Assembly: GCF_902497785.1 (NCBI RefSeq)
Contig: NZ_CABVHK010000003.1
Location: 62,001-126,000, forward strand
Direction of reading: 5' to 3'
Origin: Pseudomonas fluorescens
GTDB lineage: Bacteria; Pseudomonadota; Gammaproteobacteria; Pseudomonadales; Pseudomonadaceae
DNA: 64,000 bases
Positions within the stretch are counted from its first letter, which is position 1, and each line of letters begins with the position of its first letter. The notes under the pieces are model-generated. The model made no database searches. It was given only the letters and a program-made list of their open reading frames with translations, and was not told the origin of the DNA. The translations under genes and the position numbers were made by a program. Positions 25,476-35,836 of the stretch are shown here, one piece after another.

Positions 25476-26297
25476 TCAGCCTTTGAACAATTGATTGGCC
25501 TGCGCGTATGGCATCGACCGCGAGGTAAAGCTGAACGTGCCCGAGGTCTTGATCTCTTCAGCCGCACGGTAAAACTCACCGAGCGCCGCCAGGGCGAGTG
25601 CCGAACCGACGCTGATGCGTTTGACGCCCATTTCACTCAATTGCTCGACGGACAGTTTCAGCCCGCCCGACATCAACACGTTCACCGGTTTCGGCGCCAC
25701 GGCGCGGACCACCGCCAGCACCTCTTCAGCGCTGCGCAGACCCGGCGCATACAACACGTCGGCACCGGCTTCGGCGAACGCCTGCAAGCGGCGAATCGTG
25801 TCGTCCAGATCCGGATGGCCATGCAGGAAGTTCTCGGCCCGCGCCGTCAATGTGAAATGGAACGGCAAGCTGCGTGCAGCGGCGACGGCGGCTTCAATCC
25901 GCGCAACGGCATGCTCGAAGCAATAAATCGGCGCGTCGGCGCGACCCGTGGCGTCTTCAATCGATCCCCCCACGGCGCCCGCGTTGGCGGCGCGTAAAAT
26001 ACTTTTCGCACAGTCGGCAGGGTCGTCGGCAAAACCGTTTTCCAGATCGACTGCGACCGGCAGGTCAGTGGCCGCGACAATCGCCCGAACGTTCGCCAGG
26101 GTATCGTCCAGCGTCAGCCCGCCGTCGGGGCGAGCCTGAGAAAAGGCAAAACCGGCGCTGGTGGTCGCCAGTGCCTCGTAGCCCAGGCTGGCGAGTATTT
26201 TCGCCGAGCCGGCGTCCCACGGGTTGGGAATGACGAACGCACCGTCGCGTTCATGCAGCGCTTTGAACGCTTGGGCTCGAAGGGTTTGCGCATCCAT
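25476..26297 (-). CDS. Isocitrate lyase/PEP mutase-family protein
   Basis: A 273-residue TIM-barrel protein of the isocitrate lyase/phosphoenolpyruvate mutase superfamily. Typical segments are FVIPNPWDAGSAKILASLGYEALATTSAGFA near the N-terminus and VAVDLENGFADDP, followed by GGSIEDATG with acidic metal-binding positions. The KKCG loop of true isocitrate and methylisocitrate lyases is missing, so it is not PrpB or AceA. It may act on oxaloacetate or another 2-oxo acid; the substrate is unknown. Confidence 0.86.
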   Translation of the reverse strand: MDAQTLRAQAFKALHERDGAFVIPNPWDAGSAKILASLGYEALATTSAGFAFSQARPDGGLTLDDTLANVRAIVAATDLPVAVDLENGFADDPADCAKSILRAANAGAVGGSIEDATGRADAPIYCFEHAVARIEAAVAAARSLPFHFTLTARAENFLHGHPDLDDTIRRLQAFAEAGADVLYAPGLRSAEEVLAVVRAVAPKPVNVLMSGGLKLSVEQLSEMGVKRISVGSALALAALGEFYRAAEEIKTSGTFSFTSRSMPYAQANQLFKG

Positions 26298-26329
26298 TGG
26301 CAGGCTCCTGAAATGGGAACGAAGCCGCC

Positions 26330-27190
26330 TCAGAGCAGGCCAAGTTGCTCGGCGGCGGGCTCTCTGTATAGCTCAGGCAGCGGCGGCAGGCCAGGCAATC
26401 GCAGCATCAGTCTGGCGTGAAAACGTTGCGCGAGTCTGGCGGCCAGCAGGTTGTCGGCGGTGTGCAGGAAGATATAGGGCGTGCGGCCCCCTTCGATCCA
26501 CTCGGCGATTTTCTCGACCCAGGGCACCAGGAATGGATCGTTGGCTTCCAGTTGCGGATGGCCAATGAAGCGTACTTGCGGGCATTGGGTGAACGCCGCC
26601 GGCCGGGGCGGAACCCGGGGCTTCTGCGATTGAGCGTGAAGCAAGGCAGGATCGGTGGAGGTGCAGCTGAACAGCGCGCGCGGATCCAGGCAGATGCGCT
26701 CGACGCCGCGATCCAGCAGCAGGCGATTGAGCGAGCGCTCGGCCTCGCCTTTGGCGAAGAAATCGTCGTGCCGCACTTCGATAGCCAGCGGCCGGTCCAC
26801 CGCATCGATAAAACCCGCCAGCTCGTGCAAGCGTTGCGGCGTGAAGCTTTTCGACAGCTGCAACCACAGCGGCGACACCCGCTGGCCGAGCGGGCTGAGC
26901 AATTGCAGGAAGGTTTCGGCAGCGGTCAGTTGTTCGCGCAGATCGCCGCCGTGGCTGATGTCGCGGGGGAATTTGGCGGTGAAACGGAAATGCTCGGGCA
27001 TGGTCTCGGCCCAGCGCTGCACGGTGCTGGCAGCCGGGCTCGCGTAGAAGGTCGTATTGCCTTCAACGGCGTTGAATACTTGAGAATAGAGAGCTAAAAA
27101 ATCGGCGGGTTTGGCGTCTTGCGGATAGAGATAATCGCGCCAGGCGTTTTCACTCCACGACGGGCAGCCGAGGTAGTAAGGCAGCAGCAT
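26330..27190 (-). CDS. DUF72 family protein (YecE-like)
   Basis: A 286-residue protein of the DUF72 family, TIM-barrel-like and of unknown biochemical activity. Conserved text includes YYLGCPSWSENAWR at the N-terminus, NTTFYASP and FRFTAKFPRDISH. The start MLLPYYLGC at 27190 overlaps the stop of the upstream gene by one base (TGATG); an earlier in-frame start at 27229 would lie inside that gene. Confidence 0.88.
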   Translation of the reverse strand: MLLPYYLGCPSWSENAWRDYLYPQDAKPADFLALYSQVFNAVEGNTTFYASPAASTVQRWAETMPEHFRFTAKFPRDISHGGDLREQLTAAETFLQLLSPLGQRVSPLWLQLSKSFTPQRLHELAGFIDAVDRPLAIEVRHDDFFAKGEAERSLNRLLLDRGVERICLDPRALFSCTSTDPALLHAQSQKPRVPPRPAAFTQCPQVRFIGHPQLEANDPFLVPWVEKIAEWIEGGRTPYIFLHTADNLLAARLAQRFHARLMLRLPGLPPLPELYREPAAEQLGLL

Positions 27191-27495
27191 CAGATGTACA
27201 GGTCGAGGCCCAGCACATCCGAATCCCAATCGACAAAACCGGCGGTGCTGAGGTAGCTGGCCAGGGCCATCGCCACACTTTTGCTCATGGCGCGGTGGTA
27301 AATCATGTCTTGCTGACGCGCCGGAAGATTGCTCAGGCGCTGCGCGGAGGCTTTGGCGGCACGGGCGGCCATTTGCTCTTCGGAGGGGAATTCCAGCTCG
27401 CCGTCGATATCAACGGAGTCGTCGTCAACCACATGCCCTTTGCGGGGCTGGCGCTTGATGGGGTAGGACTGAGAGGAAAGGCCGTCTATACGCAT
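27190..27495 (-). CDS. Small conserved hypothetical protein
   Basis: A 101-residue hydrophilic protein. The N-terminal half is charged and probably disordered (RQPRKGHVVDDDSVDID); the C-terminal half forms helices (LSNLPARQQDMIYHRAMSKSVAMALASYL). Function is unknown. Its stop overlaps the start of the DUF72 gene, so the two are co-translated. Confidence 0.78.
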   Translation of the reverse strand: MRIDGLSSQSYPIKRQPRKGHVVDDDSVDIDGELEFPSEEQMAARAAKASAQRLSNLPARQQDMIYHRAMSKSVAMALASYLSTAGFVDWDSDVLGLDLYI

Positions 27496-27639
27496 AAAGT
27501 CATGCTCGGTATCGATGATGGCAGTCTAGTGGCACATAACCCACTTCGCAAACCGCCGAGTGATAACTAGAACACAGAAAAGCGAAAAGGTTTAAAAGCG
27601 GGGAGATAAAACGACGATTGGGTGTGTTTGAACAAACAT

Positions 27640-27762
27640 TGTGGCGAGGGAGCTTGCTCCCGTTCGCCTGCGAAGCAGGCGTAAATCAGGCTGCGCAGTG
27701 CATGTACCTGCCAACTTTTGGGGCCGCTTCGCAGCCCAGCGGGAGCAAGCTCCCTCGCCACA
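27640..27762. repeat. REP doublet, TGTGGCGAGGGAGC family, inward arms
   Basis: Arms TGTGGCGAGGGAGCTTGCTC and inverted copy, with secondary inverted CTGCGAAGCAGGC / GGCCGCTTCGCAG segments inside. It ends just before the tsaB stop codon. Confidence 0.9.
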
Positions 27763-27767
27763 GGGAT

Positions 27768-28442
27768 TCAACGGGCCTTTGGCGTCGCAACCTTGTCGCG
27801 CAAGTACACCGGCTGCGCCTCATCCGCCACAATCGCTTCACCGCGCTCCCAGGCGAAACGCGCCAGGGTCAGCAGGTCTTCGGCGTGAGGCAACAGGCCT
27901 GCGTCCTGGCCGGTCAGGCTGACGGCGATGCGTTCGGCATAGCCCCAACCGGTGCCCGCGCCAAACCATTCACCGCTGGCATCGGCCGGCAACGCCGCCA
28001 CTTCCGGCGACAATACGGCCTCGTTGCCGACCAGTCGCATCTCCCCCGCCGTCTCGCGGTAGCAACCCCAATACACTTCATCCATCCGTGCATCGATGGC
28101 CGCCGCGACCTGGCTCACGCCGTGTTCGCGATACGCCCGTTGCGCCAGCACCGCCAGGTTGGACACCGGCAACACCGGGCGATCCAGCGCAAACGCCAGG
28201 CCCTGCACCACACCAATGGCGATGCGTACGCCGGTGAACGCGCCCGGCCCGCGACCGAAGGCAATGGCATCGACCGCTTGCAGGGTGGTGCCGGCATCGG
28301 CGAGCAACTGCTGGATCATCGGCAACAGCTTCTGCGCGTGCAGGCGCGGGATCACCTCGTAATGGCTCGTGACTTTGCCTTCATGCAGCAAGGCAACGGA
28401 GCAAGCTTCAGTCGCGGTGTCCAGGGCCAGCAAGGTGCTCAT
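27768..28442 (-). CDS. tsaB: tRNA threonylcarbamoyladenosine biosynthesis protein TsaB
   Basis: A 224-residue ASKHA-fold protein that pairs with TsaD and TsaE to form t6A37 in tRNA. The N-terminus LLALDTATEACSVALL and the GRGPGAFTGVRIAIGVVQGLA block are typical of TsaB (YeaZ). The start MSTLLALD is chosen over one 20 codons upstream inside the adk terminator region. tcdA, acting on the t6A product, is 21 kb away in this window. Confidence 0.95.
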   Translation of the reverse strand: MSTLLALDTATEACSVALLHEGKVTSHYEVIPRLHAQKLLPMIQQLLADAGTTLQAVDAIAFGRGPGAFTGVRIAIGVVQGLAFALDRPVLPVSNLAVLAQRAYREHGVSQVAAAIDARMDEVYWGCYRETAGEMRLVGNEAVLSPEVAALPADASGEWFGAGTGWGYAERIAVSLTGQDAGLLPHAEDLLTLARFAWERGEAIVADEAQPVYLRDKVATPKAR

Positions 28443-28489
28443 CGATGTTTCCGTAAGAGAGGTCAGAAAAAGTGCGCCAGTATAAACAA

Positions 28490-28513
28490 CTACGGCCCGC
28501 AAGCGGGCCGTAG
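28490..28513 (-). terminator. Rho-independent terminator after adk
   Basis: A perfect 10-base-pair stem (CTACGGCCCG / CGGGCCGTAG) with a four-base loop, followed on the minus strand by a T-rich tract, between adk and tsaB. It may separate or attenuate tsaB expression. Confidence 0.8.
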
Positions 28514-28535
28514 AAGATGAAGCGGTTCAGACTTT

Positions 28536-29204
<669 letters not shown>

Positions 29205-29472
29205 TTATATAGATAACAACGGATTCGCCTCGTGGGGCCAATCTCAAAACAGGGTCGTGACCGCCCAAACGGCCAAAGGCTGATCAAGATACACAGCAGG
29301 CCCGGACCACACAAGCCGCCGAAAGTCGGAGAAACCCGCGCCTTGCGTGACCTTGCGACGGGGTACCCCTCGTCGCAACCCCGTCATTAACTGTCGCCTG
29401 GCAGCACTTTCCAGCCCTGCGCAAACCGGCACTCGACGCCGGGGTCGAGTACCCTGCCCCCCGACCAAAACC

Positions 29473-32103
29473 TTAGCCGGTATTTCGCAAACCGGCGGCA
29501 ATCCCCGCCACAGACACCAGTAATGCTTGTTCTACCGGGCTGCCCTGTGCCACCTCCTGCTGCCGCGAACGCGCCAGCAACTCGGCCTGCAATAGATGAA
29601 GCGGGTCGAGATAGGTGTTGCGCAAGCGGATGAATTCGAGGGTGTCCGGGCTATGTGCCAGTAGCTGCGACTGACCGGTCAGCCCCAGCACCACCGCGCA
29701 GGCCTGCGACAATAGGTCGCGTAAATGCGCGCCCAATGGCAGCAGATCCGGCTCGACCAGCCGTTCGTCGTAGGAGCGGGCAATGTCGGCGTCCGCCTTG
29801 GCCAGCACCATTTCCAGCATATCGATGCGCGTGCGGAAGAACGGCCACTGCTCGCGCATCTGCCCCAGCAATTCACCTTCGCCGCGCTCCAGCGCCTTGC
29901 TCAGCGCCGCTTCCCAGCCAAGCCAGGCGGGCAACATCAGACGCGTCTGGGTCCAGCCGAAAATCCACGGGATCGCCCGCAGGCTTTCGATGCCGCCGGC
30001 TCGACGCTTCGCCGGACGACTGCCCAGCGGCAGACGGCCCAGCTCCTGCTCCGGGGTGGACTGGCGGAAATACTCGACGAATTGCGGATTTTCCCGCACC
30101 ACGGCGCGGTAAGCGCTGACACCGTCTGCCGCCAATTCGTCCATCAAATGGCGCCAGGCGGGCTCAGGGGGCGGTGGTGGCAACAAGGTCGCTTCCAGCA
30201 CCGCCGCGAGGTACAGATTGAGGTTTTGCTCGGCGATGTCCGGCAGGCCGAATTTGAATCGAATCATTTCCCCCTGTTCGGTCGTACGGAAACGCCCCGC
30301 CACCGAACCCGGCGGCTGCGACAGAATCGCCGCGTGCGCCGGACCGCCGCCACGGCCGACGGTGCCGCCACGACCGTGGAACAACAGCAGCTCCACTTGT
30401 TGCTCGCGGCAAATATCGACCAGGCGCTCCTGCGCCCGATACTGCGCCCAGGCCGCCGCCGTGGTGCCGGCGTCCTTGGCCGAGTCGGAGTAGCCGATCA
30501 TCACTTCCTGCGGACCTTGCAGGCGCGCGCGATAACCCGGCAGCAGCAACAGTTTTTCGATCACCGGGCCGGCGTTATCGAGGTCGGCGAGGGTTTCGAA
30601 CAGTGGCACCACGCGCATCGGCCGCAACACGCCGGCCTCTTTGAGCAGCAATTGCACCGCCAGCACATCGGAAGCGGCACCGGCCATGGAGATCACATAC
30701 GAACCCAGCGAAGCGCCCGGCGCGGCGGCGATTTCGCGGCATGTAGCGAGCACTTCAGCGGTGTCGGCGGACGGTTTGAAATACGCTGGCAGCAATGGCC
30801 GACGGTTGTTCAGCTCGCGCATCAGAAAGGCGATGCGCTCCTCTTCGCTCCAATCTTCGTAGCGACCGAGGCCGAGGTAATCGGTGATTTCGGTCATCGC
30901 CGCCGAGTGTCGCGACGAATCCTGACGCACATCGAGGCGCACCAGGAACAAGCCGAAGGTGACCGCACGACGCAGACAATCGAGCAGCGGACCGTCAGCG
31001 ATCACGCCCATGCCGCACTCGTGCAACGACTGGTAACAGAGCTCCAGCGGATCGAGCAGATCACGGTTGTTTTGCAGCACGTCGGCCGCTGCCGGGGTCG
31101 CCGTTTTCAGAGAAGCGTGCGCCCAGTTACGGGTGGCGCGCAGCCGTTCGCGCAATTGTTTAAGCACGGTGCGATAAGGCTCGGCGCTATCGCCAGCCTT
31201 GGCTTTCAGCGCGGCGCTGGCCTGTTGCATCGACAGCTCGGCCGCGAGGTGATCGATATCGCGCACGAACAAATCGGCCGCCATCCAGCGCGCCAGCAGC
31301 AACACTTCGCGGGTCACGGCGGCGGTGACGTTGGGGTTGCCGTCGCGGTCGCCGCCCATCCATGACGAGAAGCGAATCGGCGCGGCTTCCAGCGGCAGGT
31401 GCAGGCCGGTGGCGTCATGCAGGGCTTTATCGGCCTTGCGCAGGTAGTTCGGGATCGCATGCCACAGCGAATGCTCGATCACCGCAAAGCCCCACTTCGC
31501 CTCGTCTACCGGGGTCGGGCGGGTACGGCGGATTTCTTCGGTGTGCCAGGCTTCGGCGATCAGGCGCTGCAACTTCGATTGAATCTGTTCGCGCTCGGCG
31601 CTGGTCAGGTCGCGATGGTCCTGGGCGGCGAGCTGGGCGGCGATGGCGTCGTATTTCTGGATCAGCGTGCGGCGCGCGACTTCAGTCGGGTGCGCAGTCA
31701 ACACCAGGTCGATTTCCAGACGGCCCAATTGCCGCGCCAGGGATTCGGCCCCATGACCTTCGGCAAGCAAACGCGCGAGCAGTTCAGGGAGCACTCGCGC
31801 CTCGAACGGCGGGGGCTGCGATTCTTCGCGACGGTGAATCAGCTGATACTGCTCGGCGATATTCGCCAGATTGAGAAACTGGTTGAACGCCCGCGCCACC
31901 GGCAGCAACTCGTCTTCGCTCAACTGGTTGAGGCTGGCGCTCAGTTCGGCGTCCATCGATCCACGACGGTCGGCCTTGGCACCTTTGCGGATCTGCTCGA
32001 TCTTGTCGAGAAAACCGTCCCCGTACTGTTCACGAATGGTGTTGCCCAACAGCTCACCCAACAGGTGAACGTCCTCGCGCAAGCGTGCATCAATATCGGT
32101 CAT
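29473..32103 (-). CDS. ppc: Phosphoenolpyruvate carboxylase
   Basis: Ppc carboxylates PEP to oxaloacetate to refill the TCA cycle. The 876-residue protein has the family length and catalytic motifs: [13 protein letters not shown] (catalytic His), [26 protein letters not shown] and the C-terminal LRNTG that closes bacterial and plant enzymes. The start [11 protein letters not shown] is preferred; the in-frame extension to 32268 has no similarity to the family. Confidence 0.97.
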   Translation of the reverse strand: MTDIDARLREDVHLLGELLGNTIREQYGDGFLDKIEQIRKGAKADRRGSMDAELSASLNQLSEDELLPVARAFNQFLNLANIAEQYQLIHRREESQPPPFEARVLPELLARLLAEGHGAESLARQLGRLEIDLVLTAHPTEVARRTLIQKYDAIAAQLAAQDHRDLTSAEREQIQSKLQRLIAEAWHTEEIRRTRPTPVDEAKWGFAVIEHSLWHAIPNYLRKADKALHDATGLHLPLEAAPIRFSSWMGGDRDGNPNVTAAVTREVLLLARWMAADLFVRDIDHLAAELSMQQASAALKAKAGDSAEPYRTVLKQLRERLRATRNWAHASLKTATPAAADVLQNNRDLLDPLELCYQSLHECGMGVIADGPLLDCLRRAVTFGLFLVRLDVRQDSSRHSAAMTEITDYLGLGRYEDWSEEERIAFLMRELNNRRPLLPAYFKPSADTAEVLATCREIAAAPGASLGSYVISMAGAASDVLAVQLLLKEAGVLRPMRVVPLFETLADLDNAGPVIEKLLLLPGYRARLQGPQEVMIGYSDSAKDAGTTAAAWAQYRAQERLVDICREQQVELLLFHGRGGTVGRGGGPAHAAILSQPPGSVAGRFRTTEQGEMIRFKFGLPDIAEQNLNLYLAAVLEATLLPPPPPEPAWRHLMDELAADGVSAYRAVVRENPQFVEYFRQSTPEQELGRLPLGSRPAKRRAGGIESLRAIPWIFGWTQTRLMLPAWLGWEAALSKALERGEGELLGQMREQWPFFRTRIDMLEMVLAKADADIARSYDERLVEPDLLPLGAHLRDLLSQACAVVLGLTGQSQLLAHSPDTLEFIRLRNTYLDPLHLLQAELLARSRQQEVAQGSPVEQALLVSVAGIAAGLRNTG

Positions 32104-32303
32104 CAGCCGTTCTCCAGCGAAAAATCCGGTGTGCTTTGTCACAAGAGAGTGCCGCTGCAAGGCACTTCTTACAAGCACACGACGAAGGGACTTTAAACTC
32201 AAGGCGTTCAAGCTAGTCTGAAGAGTAAGCCGTACAACGGCTTTCTCCGGCCATGGCCGGACATTCATTTGCCTGCCACGAGCCGGCGCGTCATGAGGTT
32301 TTT

Positions 32304-32648
32304 ATGAAAATCCGCGAGCTTGCCCAGCATTGGGAAGAAAACGCCAAGGGTCGCCTGACCGATACCGGCTACGCGATTCATCTGGATGTGGAAGCCGCCG
32401 CGCGACTGGCGGCGATTATCGAGATGTACCCCAAACGGCACCCTGAAGAACTGCTCGGCGAACTGATCGGCGCTGCGTTGGAAGAGTTGGAAAAAAGCTT
32501 CCCGTACGTGAAGGGTTCGACCGTTGTCGCCACCGATGAGGAAGGTGATCCACTGTACGAAGATGTCGGCCCGACCCCGCGTTTTCTTTCGCTGTCACGT
32601 CGGCATCTGCACGATCTGTCGTCCGTTGATGACAAGCAGAAACATTAG
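32304..32648 (+). CDS. Small conserved hypothetical protein
   Basis: A 114-residue soluble protein with an all-helical N-terminal part (KIRELAQHWEENAKGRLTDTGYAIHLDVEAAARLAAIIEMYP) and an acidic middle. It has been labelled a pilin assembly or pili tip component in some genomes, but nothing in the sequence supports that. Divergent from ppc; the ATG at 32304 is preferred to one 17 codons upstream. Confidence 0.78.
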   Translation: MKIRELAQHWEENAKGRLTDTGYAIHLDVEAAARLAAIIEMYPKRHPEELLGELIGAALEELEKSFPYVKGSTVVATDEEGDPLYEDVGPTPRFLSLSRRHLHDLSSVDDKQKH

Positions 32649-32664
32649 AGTTGCCGCATAACCT

Positions 32665-32753
32665 GTGGGAGCGAGCCTGCTCGCGAATACGGTGTGTCAG
32701 TTGAAACACTTGTCGACTGACCCACCGCATTCGCGAGCAGGCTCGCTCCCACA
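32665..32753. repeat. REP doublet, GTGGGAGCGAGC family, inward arms
   Basis: Arms TGTGGGAGCGAGCCTGCTCG and inverted copy around a 45-base spacer with its own inverted GTGTGTCAG-type segment. The remaining sequence up to 33011 holds the promoter region of the next operon and no gene. Confidence 0.92.
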
Positions 32754-32881
32754 TTTGACTTGCATAACATTCGGATATTGCGTGTTCCCGCAGCTACAGC
32801 TCCTCCGCCTATTGCCAAAGCTCCCGATTTAGAGCCTTGTCCGTTCGGTCAATAATTCTCAGGCGATTGGCCATCTTTTCT

Positions 32882-32909
32882 GAACTTTTGAAAAACCCCT
32901 CCGGTCGTA
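32882..32909 (+). promoter_or_regulatory. Candidate AlgU (sigma-22/sigma-E type) promoter
   Basis: GAACTT, the consensus -35 of AlgU/sigma-E promoters, is followed after 17 bases by TCGTA, a partial match to the TCTGA-type -10. It stands about 100 bases before the lipoprotein gene that leads the lptF pair. LptF of P. aeruginosa is known to depend on AlgU. The -10 match is imperfect, so this is a candidate only. Confidence 0.5.
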
Positions 32910-33011
32910 CCCAGTAACCACGCCTGGGACGGCCGTTTCAAAACGCCTCGAAAATTTGATGGTTGCGGCTCCACACCCAGGATGGATTTTAGTTTTTCAG
33001 GAGTTATTCCA

Positions 33012-33425
33012 ATGGAGTTGAAGACCATGAAGATCAGCACTGCCAAGTCCTCGTTCAATCATCTGCGTAGTCTGAAACTGGCTGCCCTGGCCATCGGCAG
33101 CAGCTTCGTGCTGGCCGGTTGCGCCGGCAACCCGCCGAGCGAGCAATACGCCGTGACTCAGTCAGCGGTGAACAGCGCCGTCAGCGCCGGCGGTACCGAA
33201 TTCGCCGCCGTTGAAATGAAGTCCGCCCAGGACAAGCTCAAGCAAGCCGAAATCGCCATGCACGACAAAAAGTATGACGAAGCCCGCGTGCTCGCCGAAC
33301 AGGCCGAATGGGACGCTCGTGTAGCCGAACGCAAAGCCCAGGCGTTGAAAGCCGAACAGGCGGTGAAGGACTCTCAGAAAGGGGTTCAGGAACTGCGTCA
33401 GGAAAGCCAGCGCACCGTGCAATAA
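33012..33425 (+). CDS. DUF4398 family lipoprotein
   Basis: A 137-residue lipoprotein (lipobox LAGC) whose mature part is a helical repeat-like region rich in Ala, Lys and Glu (KLKQAEIAMHDKKYDEARVLAEQAEWDARVAERKAQALKAEQ), typical of DUF4398 proteins partnering OmpA-like lipoproteins. AGGAG 8 bases upstream supports the ATG at 33012. It is followed after 48 bases by lptF, probably in one operon behind the candidate AlgU promoter. Confidence 0.87.
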   Translation: MELKTMKISTAKSSFNHLRSLKLAALAIGSSFVLAGCAGNPPSEQYAVTQSAVNSAVSAGGTEFAAVEMKSAQDKLKQAEIAMHDKKYDEARVLAEQAEWDARVAERKAQALKAEQAVKDSQKGVQELRQESQRTVQ

Positions 33426-33473
33426 GCGCCGCTGCGACGTACTTCTTACTCGACTTAAAAGGACGATACCAAC

Positions 33474-34262
33474 ATGCGCACACAATTGATGATCCCTGCT
33501 CTGCTGGCCGCAAGCGTTGCATTGGCTGCCTGCTCGACGCCGCCTAACCAGAACCTGGAACAGGCCCGCACCAACTACAGCGGCCTGCAAGCCAACCCGC
33601 AGGCGAGCAAAGTCGCGGCGCTGGAAACCAAAGACGCCAGCGATTACCTGGACAAGGCCGACAAGGCGTATCTGGACAAGCGCGACGCGAATGAGGTCGA
33701 TCAACTGGCCTACCTGACCAATCAGCGTGTTGAAGTGGCGAAGCAAACCATCGCGCTGCGCACCGCTGAAGCCAACCTGAAGAACGCTTCTGCCCAACGC
33801 GCCCAGGCTCGCCTGGATGCCCGCGATGCGCAGATCAAGCAGCTGCAGGACAGCCTGAACGCCAAGCAGACCGATCGCGGTACGCTGGTGACCTTTGGTG
33901 ATGTGTTGTTCGCCACCGACCGTGCCGATCTGAAATCCAGCGGTCTGGTCAACATCAACAAACTGGCGCAGTTCCTCCAGGAAAACCCGGACCGCAAAGT
34001 GATTGTCGAAGGCTACACCGACAGCACCGGCACGGCTTCGCACAACCAGTCGCTGTCCGAGCGCCGCGCCGCTTCCGTGCGTACCGCGCTGGTGAAGATG
34101 GGCGTTGATCCTGCGCGCATCGTTGCCCAGGGTTACGGCAAGGAATACCCGGTTGCTGAAAACGGCAGCGTTTCCGGCCGGGCGATGAACCGTCGGGTGG
34201 AAGTGACCATTTCCAATGATAATCAGCCAGTGATTCCGCGTTCGGCTGTTAGCTCGAACTAA
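33474..34262 (+). CDS. lptF: OmpA-family outer-membrane lipoprotein LptF
   Basis: A 262-residue lipoprotein (lipobox ALAAC, C20) with a helical DUF4398-like N-terminal part and a C-terminal OmpA-like peptidoglycan-binding domain from about residue 140. The domain has the conserved GYTDSTGTASHNQSLSERRA segment, whose Asp and Arg contact diaminopimelate. It ties the outer membrane to the wall. In P. aeruginosa the equivalent LptF is AlgU-dependent and linked to stress survival, in agreement with the promoter found upstream. Confidence 0.9.
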   Translation: MRTQLMIPALLAASVALAACSTPPNQNLEQARTNYSGLQANPQASKVAALETKDASDYLDKADKAYLDKRDANEVDQLAYLTNQRVEVAKQTIALRTAEANLKNASAQRAQARLDARDAQIKQLQDSLNAKQTDRGTLVTFGDVLFATDRADLKSSGLVNINKLAQFLQENPDRKVIVEGYTDSTGTASHNQSLSERRAASVRTALVKMGVDPARIVAQGYGKEYPVAENGSVSGRAMNRRVEVTISNDNQPVIPRSAVSSN

Positions 34263-34279
34263 GCTTCACCTGGTAACGC

Positions 34280-34317
34280 AAAAGCCCCGCCTGATTTGAT
34301 CAGAGCGGGGCTTTTTT
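34280..34317 (+). terminator. Rho-independent terminator after lptF
   Basis: Stem AAAGCCCCGC / GCGGGGCTTT with a run of T after it, 18 bases past the lptF stop codon. Confidence 0.92.
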
Positions 34318-34319
34318 AA

Positions 34320-34425
34320 GATCAAAAAATCGCAGCCTCGTTTCACTCGACAGCTCCTACACGGTTCCTGCATAAACCATGTGCTTCTGTAGGAGCTGTC
34401 GAGTGAAACGAGGCTGCGATCTTTT
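34320..34425. repeat. Variant REP doublet, GTAGGAGCT family, outward arms
   Basis: ATCGCAGCCTCGTTTCACTC...CAGCTCCTAC followed by GTAGGAGCTG...GAGGCTGCGATC. The CGTTTCACTCGA stretch replaces the usual GCCG(A/C)AGGC, so this is a diverged subfamily. The GTAGGAGC ends face the centre. Confidence 0.85.
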
Positions 34426-34433
34426 CGAGCGTG

Positions 34434-34763
34434 CTACGGTTGCAGCTTCTGCGGCGTTTCCTGGCCGATGCAACGCACGGCTCTTTTCTTGTTGTTGACC
34501 AACACGCCGCTGAGGCCTTTCTGGTCGGTGTCGAACATCACCAGCACCCCATCGACGCACTGAGCCACTTGCGCAGCGGGCTCGAGGGAGACTTTGTAGT
34601 CTTCGCCCGGCACGGTCTTGAGCAGGGTGAAGTCGCTGAGCAGCAGCGCATCTTCGGGTTTGGCGAAGTGCAGGTAACCGTAGAACCACAGGGCCCCGAC
34701 GGTGCCGAGGATGCTGCAGATACCGGTGATGATCAGCGGGATGGCGTTACGTTCTTCACTCAT
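34434..34763 (-). CDS. Small membrane-anchored conserved hypothetical protein
   Basis: A 109-residue protein with one N-terminal membrane helix (IPLIITGICSILGTVGALWFYGYLHF) and a short soluble domain containing two cysteines (VAQCVDGVLVMF, KRAVRCIGQ) that could pair in the periplasm. Function is unknown. Its start overlaps the stop of the hydrolase gene by four bases (ATGA), so the two are coupled. Confidence 0.82.
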   Translation of the reverse strand: MSEERNAIPLIITGICSILGTVGALWFYGYLHFAKPEDALLLSDFTLLKTVPGEDYKVSLEPAAQVAQCVDGVLVMFDTDQKGLSGVLVNNKKRAVRCIGQETPQKLQP

Positions 34764-35674
34764 TGCGGGCTCTCTGGTGGTTCATCTTCAGAATGTTCGG
34801 GGGCCGGGTAGTTGGGGGTTTCACCCAGCCGGCGCAGACCGTTGAAATGCTGCGGGTCATCGAGGTAACGCAGCATGACCTTGCGCCACACCGGGTCGGC
34901 GAACGTCTGCACATGACCGCCACGGGTCAGTTGCAGGACGCGCGGCGGCGGCGCAGCTTGATACAGACGGATGCCGTTGGAAAGGGGCACGATCGGATCG
35001 TCGATGCTGTGGTAGATCAGTTTCGGCACGCCGTTGAGTTGCGCCATGGAATTGATTGCGCTGTCGCCGTCCGGCACCAGCCACGACAGCGGCACCTGAA
35101 ACGCCCAGGTCAGCCAGGAATGGCTCAGGGCAAATTGGCCGATGCTGCGATAACTGGCGGGCACGCCATCGAGGACAAACGCCTTGAGTTGTTTCTGGCG
35201 TTCGGGGTGCTGAACCAGGTAATGCACGGCCATGGAACCGCCGAGGCTTTGGCCGAGCAGGATCAGCGGTTTGCCTTTGACCTCGGGGGCGTTGTCGAGC
35301 CATTTGAATGCAGCGTCAATGTCCTGATAAATCGCCGGCAAACTGGGTTCGCCTTCGGACAAGCCGTAACCGCGATAATCGATCAGCAGCACTTGGTAGC
35401 CTTCTTCCGGCAACCACCAGCTACCGCCGAGATGCATCGGCAGATTGCCGCCGTTGCCATGCAAGTGCAGCACCGTGCCTTTGACCTCGACACCTTTCTT
35501 TGCCGGCAGCCACCAACCGTTGAGCTTGAGGCCGTCAGCGGTGGTCAGGGTGATTTCGCGGTAGTCGAGTTTGGCTTTTTCCGGGGTGAACAACTGGCCG
35601 GGTTCGGGGTAGAACAGCAAGGAGCTGCAACCGCTGAGGGTCAGTAGAAGGCAGAAGATGCCGAGGATTCTCAT
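34760..35674 (-). CDS. Alpha/beta-hydrolase lipoprotein
   Basis: A 304-residue protein with lipobox LSGC, then an alpha/beta-hydrolase fold: HGNGGN oxyanion region, nucleophile elbow GQSLG, and Asp and His of the triad probably in DDPIVPL and RGGHVQTF. It is predicted to be anchored in the cell envelope. The substrate (ester, lipid or peptide) is unknown. It is first of two coupled genes. Confidence 0.87.
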   Translation of the reverse strand: MRILGIFCLLLTLSGCSSLLFYPEPGQLFTPEKAKLDYREITLTTADGLKLNGWWLPAKKGVEVKGTVLHLHGNGGNLPMHLGGSWWLPEEGYQVLLIDYRGYGLSEGEPSLPAIYQDIDAAFKWLDNAPEVKGKPLILLGQSLGGSMAVHYLVQHPERQKQLKAFVLDGVPASYRSIGQFALSHSWLTWAFQVPLSWLVPDGDSAINSMAQLNGVPKLIYHSIDDPIVPLSNGIRLYQAAPPPRVLQLTRGGHVQTFADPVWRKVMLRYLDDPQHFNGLRRLGETPNYPAPEHSEDEPPESPQ

Positions 35675-35731
35675 CCGTTGAAGCCTCGCAAGAAATAAAG
35701 TTGGAACACAATCCTGTGGTAAGCAAATTAA

Positions 35732-35823
35732 CTGTGGGAGCGAGCTTGCTCGCGATAGCGGTGGATGAGTCCACCTCTATGTCGAAAGGTAAGCCGCCAT
35801 CGCGAGCAAGCTCGCTCCCACAG
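35732..35823. repeat. REP doublet, GTGGGAGCGAGC family, inward arms
   Basis: Arms CTGTGGGAGCGAGCTTGCTC and inverted copy; between the QEGLA gene end and the hydrolase gene start. Confidence 0.92.
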
Positions 35824-35836
35824 GGATACCACTGTT

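Noticed and set aside
29244..29501. 85-codon minus-strand frame between adk and ppc
   Set aside because: No ribosome-binding site, Arg-rich product and overlap with the ppc 3' end.
29725..31365. 546-codon plus-strand frame opposite ppc
   Set aside because: Antisense shadow; ppc has all catalytic motifs on the other strand.
32849..33058. 69-codon minus-strand frame before the DUF4398 gene
   Set aside because: It overlaps the candidate promoter and 5' end of that gene and has no recognisable family.
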